In this document: positions 6,599 through 12,632 of the stretch, piece by piece
Numbering within the stretch: the first letter of the stretch is position 1
How the letters are laid out: each line of letters starts with the position of its first letter
Assembly: GCA_937904375.1 (NCBI GenBank)
Contig: CALDIG010000313.1
Location: 1-12,632, forward strand
Length of the DNA: 12,632 nt
Source of the DNA: an uncultured Prevotellaceae bacterium
Lineage (GTDB): Bacteria > Bacteroidota > Bacteroidia > Bacteroidales > Muribaculaceae
Reading direction: 5' to 3'
Program-made: the position numbers and the translations under genes
The notes under the pieces: model-generated
What the model was told of the DNA's origin: nothing
The model's database searches: none
The model's input: the letters and a program-made list of their open reading frames with translations, nothing else

Positions 6599-8524
6599 TT
6601 ATTTACAAAGTTTCTTAGTTGTGATGCGTGTGCTGTTGTCGAGGGTTTTTACCACGATGTTCACGCCATGGAACGGAGTGGCACTCTCCACACCCATCAT
6701 GTTGTAGTATTTCACGTCAACCACCTTGCCAGTGGTCTCAACGGTGTTGATGGCGGTTGGCACATCATAGAGACGCAAGGGATAAACAAGATACTCGGTC
6801 GAGAGGTCATCAGTGACAGGAGTGCTCTGGTTGCCATCTCTCAGAGCCGGAGCGCCACTTGTTCTTGAGGCGACTTTCCTTATTATCGCATCAAACTCAT
6901 AGACATATCCATCCTCGGGACTGCCGGCAGGATAGTAATCCCAATTCACCTTCATTCCTCCGGTGAGATTGCTGGTGTTGCCGTCGCTCATAGTATAGAA
7001 ATTGCCGTCGACATCGTTGTAGCAAGCCCAAGTGATATAAGCATACTCCTGAACCTTTGGAGCCACAAAGAAGTAGTGGCTATCGGCAGCATAGTAAGCC
7101 TCATTGAAGCTTGGCATGATGTAGATGTTGGGCTCGTAAAGTGAGGTCTCACCGACAGTTGGAGTAGAAGTCACAGCGATTGTGGGGTTAACCTTGTCAA
7201 CAAGTGTGCCGGTAATGCTCTTGCCCTTGATGATTTTGCCAACATAGGCGTTAGCATCGCTCAAGCCGGTGAGCATCACCCAGTTGCTCTGATCAAAATC
7301 GACAACAGGCTGCAGCTTGGTTATACCCATATATTCGGCTTGCACTTTACCCAGGAAGTCAATCTGCTCGTCACTAATCTCTGACGGAAACTTATATTTG
7401 CCCATGTCCTTGGCAAAAAGCACGTCGCCCATGGTTACAGGATAATCATTGCTCGATGGACCATAACGGTTGGCATTGACATAATCCCATCCTCCCTGGT
7501 CATTATTCTGTGCCAAAGCGCTAGTTATGCTGAAATAGTTCTCGTTGTTGTCGCCTCTGCCATCAAAATCCACCACCGCACTGTAATGCACGCCATCGGT
7601 GGTCTCCATAGGCTGGCCAACAGTTGGATCCCAGCCATTAGTGTTTGCCTGACCGAGAACATAGTAGGTGGCATAACTGCCATTATTTACATATCCTGTG
7701 ATCTCTTCGGCACTTTGCGACACAGTAAGGGTGTTGGCATCCTTGTCAAAATCAAGCTTGTATCTGCCCTTATTGATCATAAATGAGTTTTGATTATTGC
7801 TGACTGCCATCGGAGCACTCAGCACGCCGTCAACAGTGGCAACGCCCACAAGGTCGTCATAGACGTTGTACTCCTCGCCTACTGTGCCGTCGTTGACGAT
7901 ATCGACAAGGTCGGTTTTGATGATTGTCATTACTGAACGCTCAAAATACTCAACGACACGCGAACTTGAAGGAGTGTACCAATATGTTCCTTGAGCCACA
8001 ACACATCCCCAAGGATCATCAAGGGTTATTTCACCTTTTTCCAAATCAATAGTGCCGTGACAATCGGCACCACCATCGTAGGCGTAATAAACTCTTTCAT
8101 TATAAATAGTAGTAACACCTTGTTGATAATACTTCATGTGAGCAACCAATGTATGTTGATAACCTGTATAACCAAATTTGGTGGTCTTGCCTAAATAGGC
8201 CACACGCCAAGTGAAAGAAGCTTTGGTGTCACTTTCCCATGTTAGACTGGTGGCACTAGTTCCATAATTAATTGGCAAGTTCACAACAGCCGAGGCCGAG
8301 TTCACAACATCAGTGTTCTTATAGAAATTATTGAAAGTCAACTGCTCGTTTTCGGCATCCCAAACAACAGTAACGGTGTTGGTTCTCACCACCTCGCCAT
8401 TGCGGTAATCTTCCTGCAGGAAGTCCTGCGTGAACGACTCGGGCTGTGCATTGGCGGTGTCACTTGTCGCAAGGGTTATGACCATTGCGGCAAACAGTAA
8501 TGATAAGTTTAAAAGTTTTTTCAT
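6599..8524 (-). CDS. Secreted protein with sorting-type tail, longer paralogue
   Basis: 641 residues from the ATG at 8524, preferred over the ATG at 8542 because MKKLLNLSLLFAAMVITLA is a normal signal peptide (cleavage likely after TANA). Residues 28-200 match the neighbour at 8853-9653: EDYRNGEVVR-NT, LTWESDTKA-FTWR, YYAY-GG-DCHGTIDLE, DPWGCVV, VVEYFE. Residues about 205-590 are absent from that neighbour. They include a stretch (287-375: YYVLGQANTNGWDP, GVHYSAVVDFDG, YFSITSALAQ) that loosely resembles the starch-binding modules of SusE/SusF-type proteins, a weak call. The tail at 592-641 (VVDVKYYNMMGVESATPF, GVNIVVK) resembles type IX sorting tails and is again shared with the neighbour. 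The core biochemical function is unknown; an exported or surface-bound carbohydrate-associated role is a guess. I found no consensus promoter directly upstream, where a MITE-like element sits. Confidence 0.8.
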   Translation of the reverse strand: MKKLLNLSLLFAAMVITLATSDTANAQPESFTQDFLQEDYRNGEVVRTNTVTVVWDAENEQLTFNNFYKNTDVVNSASAVVNLPINYGTSATSLTWESDTKASFTWRVAYLGKTTKFGYTGYQHTLVAHMKYYQQGVTTIYNERVYYAYDGGADCHGTIDLEKGEITLDDPWGCVVAQGTYWYTPSSSRVVEYFERSVMTIIKTDLVDIVNDGTVGEEYNVYDDLVGVATVDGVLSAPMAVSNNQNSFMINKGRYKLDFDKDANTLTVSQSAEEITGYVNNGSYATYYVLGQANTNGWDPTVGQPMETTDGVHYSAVVDFDGRGDNNENYFSITSALAQNNDQGGWDYVNANRYGPSSNDYPVTMGDVLFAKDMGKYKFPSEISDEQIDFLGKVQAEYMGITKLQPVVDFDQSNWVMLTGLSDANAYVGKIIKGKSITGTLVDKVNPTIAVTSTPTVGETSLYEPNIYIMPSFNEAYYAADSHYFFVAPKVQEYAYITWACYNDVDGNFYTMSDGNTSNLTGGMKVNWDYYPAGSPEDGYVYEFDAIIRKVASRTSGAPALRDGNQSTPVTDDLSTEYLVYPLRLYDVPTAINTVETTGKVVDVKYYNMMGVESATPFHGVNIVVKTLDNSTRITTKKLCK

Positions 8525-8580
8525 TGTTGAATAAATATTCATACATTTAATAAATTGATGTGAGAAATAATGGTCTCGCT

Positions 8581-8761
8581 TAAGGTGGGTTCTATAAATT
8601 AATTGAGATGGATTTTGATTTTATGTCGAGTAGATTTTTTCTTAAAGTTGAAGAATAGTAGCGGGCTACATTTCAAGAGTTTAAGTAAAAATATGCCGAC
8701 AGAAAACAAAATACAGCCAACACATATTATTACTTTTTCTTAATTTATAGAACCCACCTAA
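8581..8761. mobile_element. MITE-like element, 19-bp terminal inverted repeats, TAA duplication
   Basis: GGTGGGTTCTATAAATTAA at 8584-8602 is repeated exactly as its reverse complement at 8740-8758. The element is flanked by TAA at 8581-8583 and 8759-8761, consistent with a 3-bp target duplication. The 175-bp body is A/T-rich and non-coding, with a small palindrome near its centre (GTAGC-GG-GCTAC, 8658-8669). Length, perfect terminal repeats and lack of a gene fit a miniature inverted-repeat transposable element. A 3-bp duplication of TNA type is known for some IS5-family elements, so such a transposase could move it; that link is inference. Confidence 0.72.
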
Positions 8762-8785
8762 ATAATTATTCCCCACTATCGGCAA

Positions 8786-8834
8786 GAAAAGGGTGTACCA
8801 AAACGCAACCTAAGCAGCATTTTGAAACACCCTC
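8786..8834 (-). terminator. Probable intrinsic terminator of the 8853-9653 gene
   Basis: On the minus strand GAGGGTGTTTCAAAATGC is followed after a loop of about a dozen bases by GCGTTTTGGTACACCC and then TTTTCTT. The arms pair as GGGTGT with ACACCC and AAAA with TTTT, with mismatches between. Placement just after the stop codon and the T-rich tail support termination. Confidence 0.6.
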
Positions 8835-8852
8835 TGTAATACCGTAATAAAA

Positions 8853-9653
8853 TTATCTCATTATCTGCTTAGCGGTAGTCTTCTGACCGTTGCTGTATTC
8901 CTTAACCACGATGTTCACGCCGCTAAAAGGCTGTGCGCTCTCAACGCCAAGGGTGTTGTAGTAGCGAGTGTTCACCACCTGAGCATCGGTGTCAATATCG
9001 TTAATGCCAGTATTGACGCGAGTCATGTGCGAACTCTCAAAATACTCAACAACAACAGTGGCACTCATGGTGTTCCAGTTGTTATTGCCCACCACGCATC
9101 CCCAAGGGTCGGTAATGTCGATGGTTCCAGCCTCCAGGTCGATAGTGCCGTGGCAGTCCTGACCGCCATAATAGGCATAATAGCTTGTAGGATCGATAGA
9201 GTTGGCAGCGGGGTCGAAAATTCTCACAGGGCTGCTCACATGCTGGAACCTGCTAACCACAGCGTTCTTATAGTTGCGGAAAGAGCTATAAGAGAATGGC
9301 AGGTTGGCGAGAATATCGCTCTGACCCATATAGCTGGCGCGCCAGGTGAAATTGGCCTTGGTGTCGCTCTCCCAAGTCAAAGTGGTGGGACTGGAGCTAT
9401 CGGTGGCGTATGCGGGAAACACAAGGTCAACCACTTGGTCATTGACCATCTCATTAGAATAGAAATTGTTGATTGTCAACACGCCGGTAGCATTGTCCCA
9501 CACCACGTTTACGGTGTTGTTTCTTACCACTTCACCGTTACGATAGTCTTCCTGTGCAAACTCGGCACTAAACGATGCACGCTGTGCCAGCACATTACTG
9601 CTCCCTACCAATAACAGGGAGAACATTCCACATAGAGTAATTAATTTCTTCAT
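8853..9653 (-). CDS. Secreted protein with sorting-type tail, shorter paralogue
   Basis: 266 residues. The signal peptide is MKKLITLCGMFSLLLVGSSNVLA, with likely cleavage before QRAS. Residues 28-210 form one domain shared with the 641-residue neighbour: EDYRNGEVVRNNTVNVVWD, NNFYSNE, LTWESDTKANFTWRASYMG, YYAYYGGQDCHGTIDLE, DPWGCVV, VVVEYFE. A short acidic linker follows, then a C-terminal tail (225-266: VVNTRYYNTLGVESAQPF, GVNIVVKEY) of type IX sorting style. The protein is thus the neighbour without its middle 400 residues. It has its own promoter (9714-9745) and a terminator, so it is probably transcribed alone. I do not recognise the domain. The two cysteines in DCHGT and DPWGCVV are kept in both copies and may form a disulfide. 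Confidence 0.82.
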   Translation of the reverse strand: MKKLITLCGMFSLLLVGSSNVLAQRASFSAEFAQEDYRNGEVVRNNTVNVVWDNATGVLTINNFYSNEMVNDQVVDLVFPAYATDSSSPTTLTWESDTKANFTWRASYMGQSDILANLPFSYSSFRNYKNAVVSRFQHVSSPVRIFDPAANSIDPTSYYAYYGGQDCHGTIDLEAGTIDITDPWGCVVGNNNWNTMSATVVVEYFESSHMTRVNTGINDIDTDAQVVNTRYYNTLGVESAQPFSGVNIVVKEYSNGQKTTAKQIMR

Positions 9654-9713
9654 TTCAATAATTTTTTATGTTAATAAAGTAAGTTGTTTTTTATCCTTTT
9701 TTCGAAAAACGAG

Positions 9714-9745
9714 CAAAATTAGCAATTTCCCATTTATTATGCAAG
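9714..9745 (-). promoter_or_regulatory. Promoter of the 8853-9653 gene
   Basis: On the minus strand TAATTTTG at 9721-9714 matches TAnnTTTG exactly. It is preceded by CTTG (9745-9742) at a spacing of 20 nt, one base off TTTG. The expected leader is about 50 nt to the ATG at 9653. It is back to back with the trpS promoter. Confidence 0.6.
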
Positions 9746-9791
9746 CAATAACCGTTTTTTTTGAGAAAACCACTAGTTTTTATTTATTCAT

Positions 9792-9823
9792 ATTGCAATA
9801 TTTGACAAAATACAGTAATTTTG
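9792..9823 (+). promoter_or_regulatory. Promoter of trpS
   Basis: ATTG (9792-9795), 20 nt, then TAATTTTG (9816-9823). This fits the Bacteroidetes promoter form with one mismatch in the -33 element. A transcription start near 9830 leaves a leader of about 29 nt before the ATG at 9859 and almost none before the TTG at 9835, which supports the later start. Confidence 0.65.
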
Positions 9824-9858
9824 CAGCTTAATTTTTGAAAATCATAAAAAATATAATA

Positions 9859-10947
9859 ATGAAGAAAGTTATTCTTACCGGCGACCGCCCTACCGGCAAG
9901 CTCCACCTGGGGCATTATGTGGGATCGTTGCGCCGACGCGTGGAACTGCAAAACGCAGGTGATTATGAGAAAATGTTTGTCTTTATGGCCGATGTCCAGG
10001 CTCTTACCGACAACGCCGACAACCCTGAAAAGATACGCCAAAATATCATTGAGGTGGCTCTTGACTACCTCTCAGCGGGTCTCGACCCCGAGAAGTGCAT
10101 TATCTTCATTCAGAGCCATATCCCCGAACTCGCTGAGCTTACCACCTACCTGATGAACCTCATCACCGTGAGCCGCGTGGAGCGAAACCCAACGGTGAAA
10201 ACCGAGATCAAAATGCGCAACTTCGAGGCTAACATCCCACTTGGCTTCTTCTGCTACCCCGTGAGCCAGGCTGCCGACATCACCTTGTTTAAGGCCGACA
10301 TAGTGCCAGCCGGCGAAGACCAGAAACCGATGCTTGAGATTACCCGTGAGTTAGTGCGGCGCTTCAACAGCACCTACGGAGAGGTACTCGTAGAGCCTGA
10401 CATCATGCTCCCAGAGAACGAAACCGCACGCCGTCTGCCTGGAACCGACGGCAAGGAGAAGATGAGCAAGAGCCTAGGCAACTGCATTTACCTGAGCGAC
10501 GATGCTGGCACCGTTTGGCAGAAGGTGCGCTCCATGTTCACCGACCCCAACCACTTGAACGTGAGCGACCCAGGCACTGTGGAAGGCAATGCCGTGTTCA
10601 CCTATCTCGACGCATTCTCTTGCGACGAGCACTTCGCCAAATACCTACCCGACTATCAGAACCTCGACGAGATGAAAGACCACTACCGCCGTGGTGGTTT
10701 GGGCGACATGAAATGCAAAAAATTGCTCAACAGCATCCTCAACGAGATGCTTGAGCCCATCCGCCAACGCCGTCACGAACTGGAGCAGGACATCCCAGAA
10801 ATTTACAACATCTTGAAAAAAGGCACCGAGAAAGCCCGCGAAACAGCGGCTCAGACTATGAACGAGGTACGCAACGCAATGAAAATCAACTATTTTGACG
10901 ACAAAGAGTTGATTCAGCAGCAGTCAGAATATTTCAAAGCGAAATAA
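9859..10947 (+). CDS. trpS: Tryptophanyl-tRNA synthetase
   Basis: A class I aminoacyl-tRNA synthetase that charges tRNA-Trp with tryptophan in the cytoplasm, using ATP. It has 362 residues, within the usual bacterial range. The start MKKVILTGDRPTGKLHLGHY is typical, and the HIGH-type signature reads HLGH at residues 16-19. The second signature, KMSKS, is intact at 201-205. AMP/tryptophan-pocket regions such as GFFCYPVSQAADITLFKAD and VPAGEDQKPMLEITRELVRRFN are also present. The C-terminal anticodon-binding helical part (RRGGLGDMKCKKLLNSILNE onwards) is complete. The start at 9859 is favoured over an in-frame TTG at 9835 by homology and by promoter spacing. No T-box or peptide leader is visible in the short leader. 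It is divergent from a secreted-protein gene and convergent with the DUF3109 gene. Confidence 0.97.
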   Translation: MKKVILTGDRPTGKLHLGHYVGSLRRRVELQNAGDYEKMFVFMADVQALTDNADNPEKIRQNIIEVALDYLSAGLDPEKCIIFIQSHIPELAELTTYLMNLITVSRVERNPTVKTEIKMRNFEANIPLGFFCYPVSQAADITLFKADIVPAGEDQKPMLEITRELVRRFNSTYGEVLVEPDIMLPENETARRLPGTDGKEKMSKSLGNCIYLSDDAGTVWQKVRSMFTDPNHLNVSDPGTVEGNAVFTYLDAFSCDEHFAKYLPDYQNLDEMKDHYRRGGLGDMKCKKLLNSILNEMLEPIRQRRHELEQDIPEIYNILKKGTEKARETAAQTMNEVRNAMKINYFDDKELIQQQSEYFKAK

Positions 10948-10965
10948 GTTTTCAAGCTTCAAGTC

Positions 10966-11045
10966 TCGATCAATCGAGTGCTCGACTATTCGAGTGTTCG
11001 AGCATTCGATTTTTCGAGTGTTCGAGCATTCGAGCAAGCGAGTGA
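10966..11045. repeat. Octamer array B, ten TCGA-units
   Basis: Ten 8-bp units in unbroken register: TCGATCAA, TCGAGTGC, TCGACTAT, TCGAGTGT, TCGAGCAT, TCGATTTT, TCGAGTGT, TCGAGCAT, TCGAGCAA, GCGAGTGA. The first half of each unit (the palindrome TCGA) is constant in nine of ten, while the second half varies. It begins 18 bp after the trpS stop codon. The first two units form a small perfect hairpin (CTCGAT-CA-ATCGAG). Confidence 0.85.
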
Positions 11046-11067
11046 TTTACCTTGTGATTAGGTGCAG

Positions 11068-11120
11068 CCCATTGTGCATTGTGCATTATGCATTTTGCAT
11101 TGTGTGTGCATTCTGCATTA
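11068..11120. repeat. Heptamer array C, TGCATTN units
   Basis: A partial unit (CCCATTG, 11068-11074) is followed by TGCATTG, TGCATTA, TGCATTT, TGCATTG, a 4-nt slip (TGTG), TGCATTC and TGCATTA. Only the last base varies in the full units. The last unit contains, on the minus strand, the TAA stop codon (11118-11120) of the DUF3109 gene. Confidence 0.8.
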
Positions 11121-11708
11121 AGAAGAAAGGTATTGCTTGATGTATAACTCACAATTAGCAACTAGCTCATTGTACCATTCCTGTCCAAACCGTCTAATCA
11201 ACGGTTCTTTCAAGAACTCATAGACGCGCATTTTCTTGCTTCTACCCAGCACTTCGGCGCTTTTGCATATTTTCCAGCGGTGGTAGTTTACCGCCACGCT
11301 GCCGTTGCTCAGCGTCTTGAGGCGCAGCGGATAGAGTGCGCACGAGATAGGTTTCATAAAGCCGATGCGCCCTTCACGATAGGCCTTCTCAATGGCACAG
11401 ATGCACTTGCCACCTGCAGCATAGCACGAGAACACACAGTTGCTGTTGTCAAGAATCTGGGTCACCAGTTCGCCATCTCGGTCGTGATAAGATATTCCGT
11501 TCTCCTCTATCTCCTGTCGTGCTAGCGGCAAGAGGTCGTCCCAAATCTCAGGCAAAATTTTCTTGATTTCAGCCTCTTCTTCGGAGGTGAGTGGAGCACC
11601 AGCGTCACCGTCGATGCAGCACTGACCTAAACACGAGTCGAGGTCGCAGCAGAAGAACCGCTCCACCACATCGAGCGTGACGAGTGTATTGTCGTTTATA
11701 AGAAACAT
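11118..11708 (-). CDS. DUF3109 family cysteine-rich protein
   Basis: 196 residues from the ATG at 11708; an in-frame GTG one codon upstream is possible. The N-terminus (MFLINDNTLVTLDVVERFFC) and the block CDLDSCLGQCCIDGDAGAPL (21-40) are characteristic of DUF3109. Further conserved cysteines follow at 91, 95, 102, 104, 123 and 148 (NCVFSC, KCIC, SCALYPLRL, WKICKS), twelve Cys in all. This suggests a metal or iron-sulfur centre, but the function is not established. There is no signal peptide or membrane segment, so the protein is cytoplasmic. The gene starts 12 nt after the stop codon of cdaA, so the two are probably co-transcribed. Its stop codon lies inside repeat array C. The family assignment is firm and the role open. 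Confidence 0.88.
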   Translation of the reverse strand: MFLINDNTLVTLDVVERFFCCDLDSCLGQCCIDGDAGAPLTSEEEAEIKKILPEIWDDLLPLARQEIEENGISYHDRDGELVTQILDNSNCVFSCYAAGGKCICAIEKAYREGRIGFMKPISCALYPLRLKTLSNGSVAVNYHRWKICKSAEVLGRSKKMRVYEFLKEPLIRRFGQEWYNELVANCELYIKQYLSS

Positions 11709-11720
11709 CACTGTAAGTTA

Positions 11721-12485
11721 TTACTCAATCAAGCTAGACAAGGCACGATCCAAATCGGTACTCGATAGCTTGAGATGCATCTCGCCGCGATGCGCGTAGG
11801 AGATGTTGCCTGTCTCCTCACTCACCACAATCGCGATGGCATCGGTAGCCTGTGAGATGCCAAGAGCGGAACGGTGACGGAGGCCTAAATACTTGGGCAG
11901 ACTGGTGTCGTGCGACACGGGCAGGATGCAACCCGCCGCCTTTATCTTGCCCTCATCAATTATCACAGCACCATCGTGCAAGGGGCTGTTTTTGAAGAAG
12001 ATATTCTCAAGTAGGCGGTTATTTACCTCAGCATTGATGATATCGCCGGAGTGCTCATAGTCTTCGAGCGAAAAATTCTGCTTGATGACTATCAAGGCTC
12101 CAGTCTTCGACTTCGACAGGCTCATGCAAGCATAGACGATAGGCATCACCCACTTCTTGCGAGTGCCTTTAGGCTGGTTGCTATGCCAAAATTTTGCTAT
12201 CGACTTCCACCCTCGCTTTGATCCAAGCTCGGTAAGGAAACGTTTTATCTGATCCTGGAAGATGATAATAAGGATGAATATACCACTGTCGATAATGCGG
12301 TCCATAATGGTTCCCAGCAGCCTCATGTCGAGAATCTTATCAACCACTACCCACACTATGATAAAAGCAAACACGCCAAAAAAGATATTCAACGCTCCAC
12401 TCTCTTTCATCGTGCGATATATATAATAGAGCACCACCGCAACCAGCAATATATCTATTATATCTTTTATGCCAAAGGAAATCAT
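11721..12485 (-). CDS. cdaA: Membrane-bound diadenylate cyclase (CdaA/DacA type)
   Basis: 254 residues. It makes cyclic di-AMP from two ATP at the inner face of the cytoplasmic membrane. Three N-terminal hydrophobic helices lie at about 8-24, 33-49 and 64-77, then a linker to about 115. The DAC domain carries the catalytic DGA motif (171-173, in NSPLHDGAVIIDEGKI) and the RHR motif (203-205, in LGLRHRSALGISQ), both intact. Order and length match the CdaA class. The start MISFGIKDIIDILLV agrees with the family N-terminus, so the ATG at 12485 is well supported although the DNA just upstream is a heptamer array beginning one base before it. No Bacteroidetes promoter is visible up to the window end; it may lie beyond the array or the gene may be read from an upstream gene. 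The DUF3109 gene follows 12 nt after the stop. Confidence 0.95.
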   Translation of the reverse strand: MISFGIKDIIDILLVAVVLYYIYRTMKESGALNIFFGVFAFIIVWVVVDKILDMRLLGTIMDRIIDSGIFILIIIFQDQIKRFLTELGSKRGWKSIAKFWHSNQPKGTRKKWVMPIVYACMSLSKSKTGALIVIKQNFSLEDYEHSGDIINAEVNNRLLENIFFKNSPLHDGAVIIDEGKIKAAGCILPVSHDTSLPKYLGLRHRSALGISQATDAIAIVVSEETGNISYAHRGEMHLKLSSTDLDRALSSLIE

Positions 12486-12486
12486 A

Positions 12487-12612
12487 TCAGTTGTCAGTTA
12501 TCAGTTGTCAGTTATCAGTTGTCAGTTATCAGTTGTCAGTTATCAGTTATCAGTTGTCAGTTATCAGTTGTCAGTTATCAGTTGTCAGTTGTCAGTTATC
12601 AGTTGTCAGTTG
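12487..12612. repeat. Heptamer array D, 18 TCAGTTR units
   Basis: Eighteen perfect 7-bp units with no indel. The first six bases never vary and the seventh is only G or A, in the order G A G A G A G A A G A G A G G A G G. The array lies one base upstream of the cdaA start codon and so would form most or all of its 5' leader, as YAACTGA repeats in the mRNA. It ends with TCAAGTC before unique sequence. Confidence 0.92.
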
Positions 12613-12632
12613 TCAAGTCCTAATTATTCCTA

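Larger units (their letters stand above)
8525..8852. other. Intergenic region, 328 bp, holding MITE-like element and terminator
   Basis: The gap between the two paralogous minus-strand genes holds a probable terminator for the upstream gene (8786-8834) and the MITE-like element (8581-8761). The remaining 56 bp before the ATG at 8524 are A/T-rich. I found no clear TAnnTTTG element on the minus strand here, so the promoter of the 641-residue protein gene remains unidentified. Confidence 0.6.

Noticed and set aside
8525..8583. Promoter directly before the 641-residue protein gene
   Set aside because: No TAnnTTTG with a TTTG at suitable spacing was found on the minus strand; only weak A/T-rich resemblance.
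9835..9858. TTG start for trpS eight codons upstream
   Set aside because: It would leave almost no leader after the promoter at 9792-9823, and TrpRS proteins normally begin at the MKKVILTGDRPTG position.
10948..11117. tRNA or small RNA gene between trpS and the DUF3109 gene
   Set aside because: The space is almost entirely taken by two short-unit repeat arrays and shows no cloverleaf pattern.
12487..12612. CRISPR array
   Set aside because: The units are 7 bp, directly adjacent and without spacers, and no cas gene is present.

Overview
The window looks like chromosomal DNA of a gut-type Bacteroidales bacterium; a Muribaculaceae or Prevotella relative is my best guess. The reasons are promoters of the Bacteroidetes form (TTTG, 19-21 nt, TAnnTTTG, seen clearly three times), A-rich start regions without Shine-Dalgarno sequences, secreted proteins ending in type IX-secretion-like tails, and housekeeping genes (TrpRS, CdaA, DUF3109, CvfB-like) of Bacteroidetes character. 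No rRNA, tRNA, CRISPR or transposase gene is visible.

Layout. 1-594 (minus, cut by the window edge) is a secreted protein with a Trp/Tyr/Gly-rich end. It is divergent from a CvfB-like S1-domain protein (985-1815, plus). From 1965 to 9653 four minus-strand genes encode exported proteins, transcribed in the order 9653, 8524, 6574, 4844. The first two are paralogues, the longer one with about 400 extra residues in the middle. The third has a dockerin-like segment, one cohesin-like module and a sorting-type tail. The last is six tandem cohesin-like modules plus a C-terminal dockerin, so it is scaffoldin-like. trpS (9859-10947, plus) follows from a divergent promoter pair. A DUF3109 gene and the diadenylate cyclase gene cdaA/dacA (minus, 11118-12485) close the window.

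The secreted block could be a surface or extracellular assembly in which dockerin-bearing proteins bind cohesin-like modules. This is inferred from module architecture only; no catalytic domain is visible. The gaps between the 8524, 6574 and 4844 genes are only 24 and 11 nt, so they may be co-transcribed. The 9653 gene has its own promoter and terminator.

The most unusual signal is non-coding. Several gene boundaries carry arrays of 7- or 8-bp units: two octamer arrays with a shared core, in inverted orientation, bracketing the scaffoldin-like gene (1830-1958 and 4707-4841); TCGA-octamers (10966-11045); TGCATTN heptamers (11068-11120); and 18 TCAGTTR heptamers (12487-12612). One array overlaps and appears to encode the N-terminus of the scaffoldin-like protein, one supplies a stop codon, and one lies immediately before the cdaA start codon. 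A separate MITE-like element of about 175 bp (8584-8758) has 19-bp perfect terminal inverted repeats and a TAA duplication.
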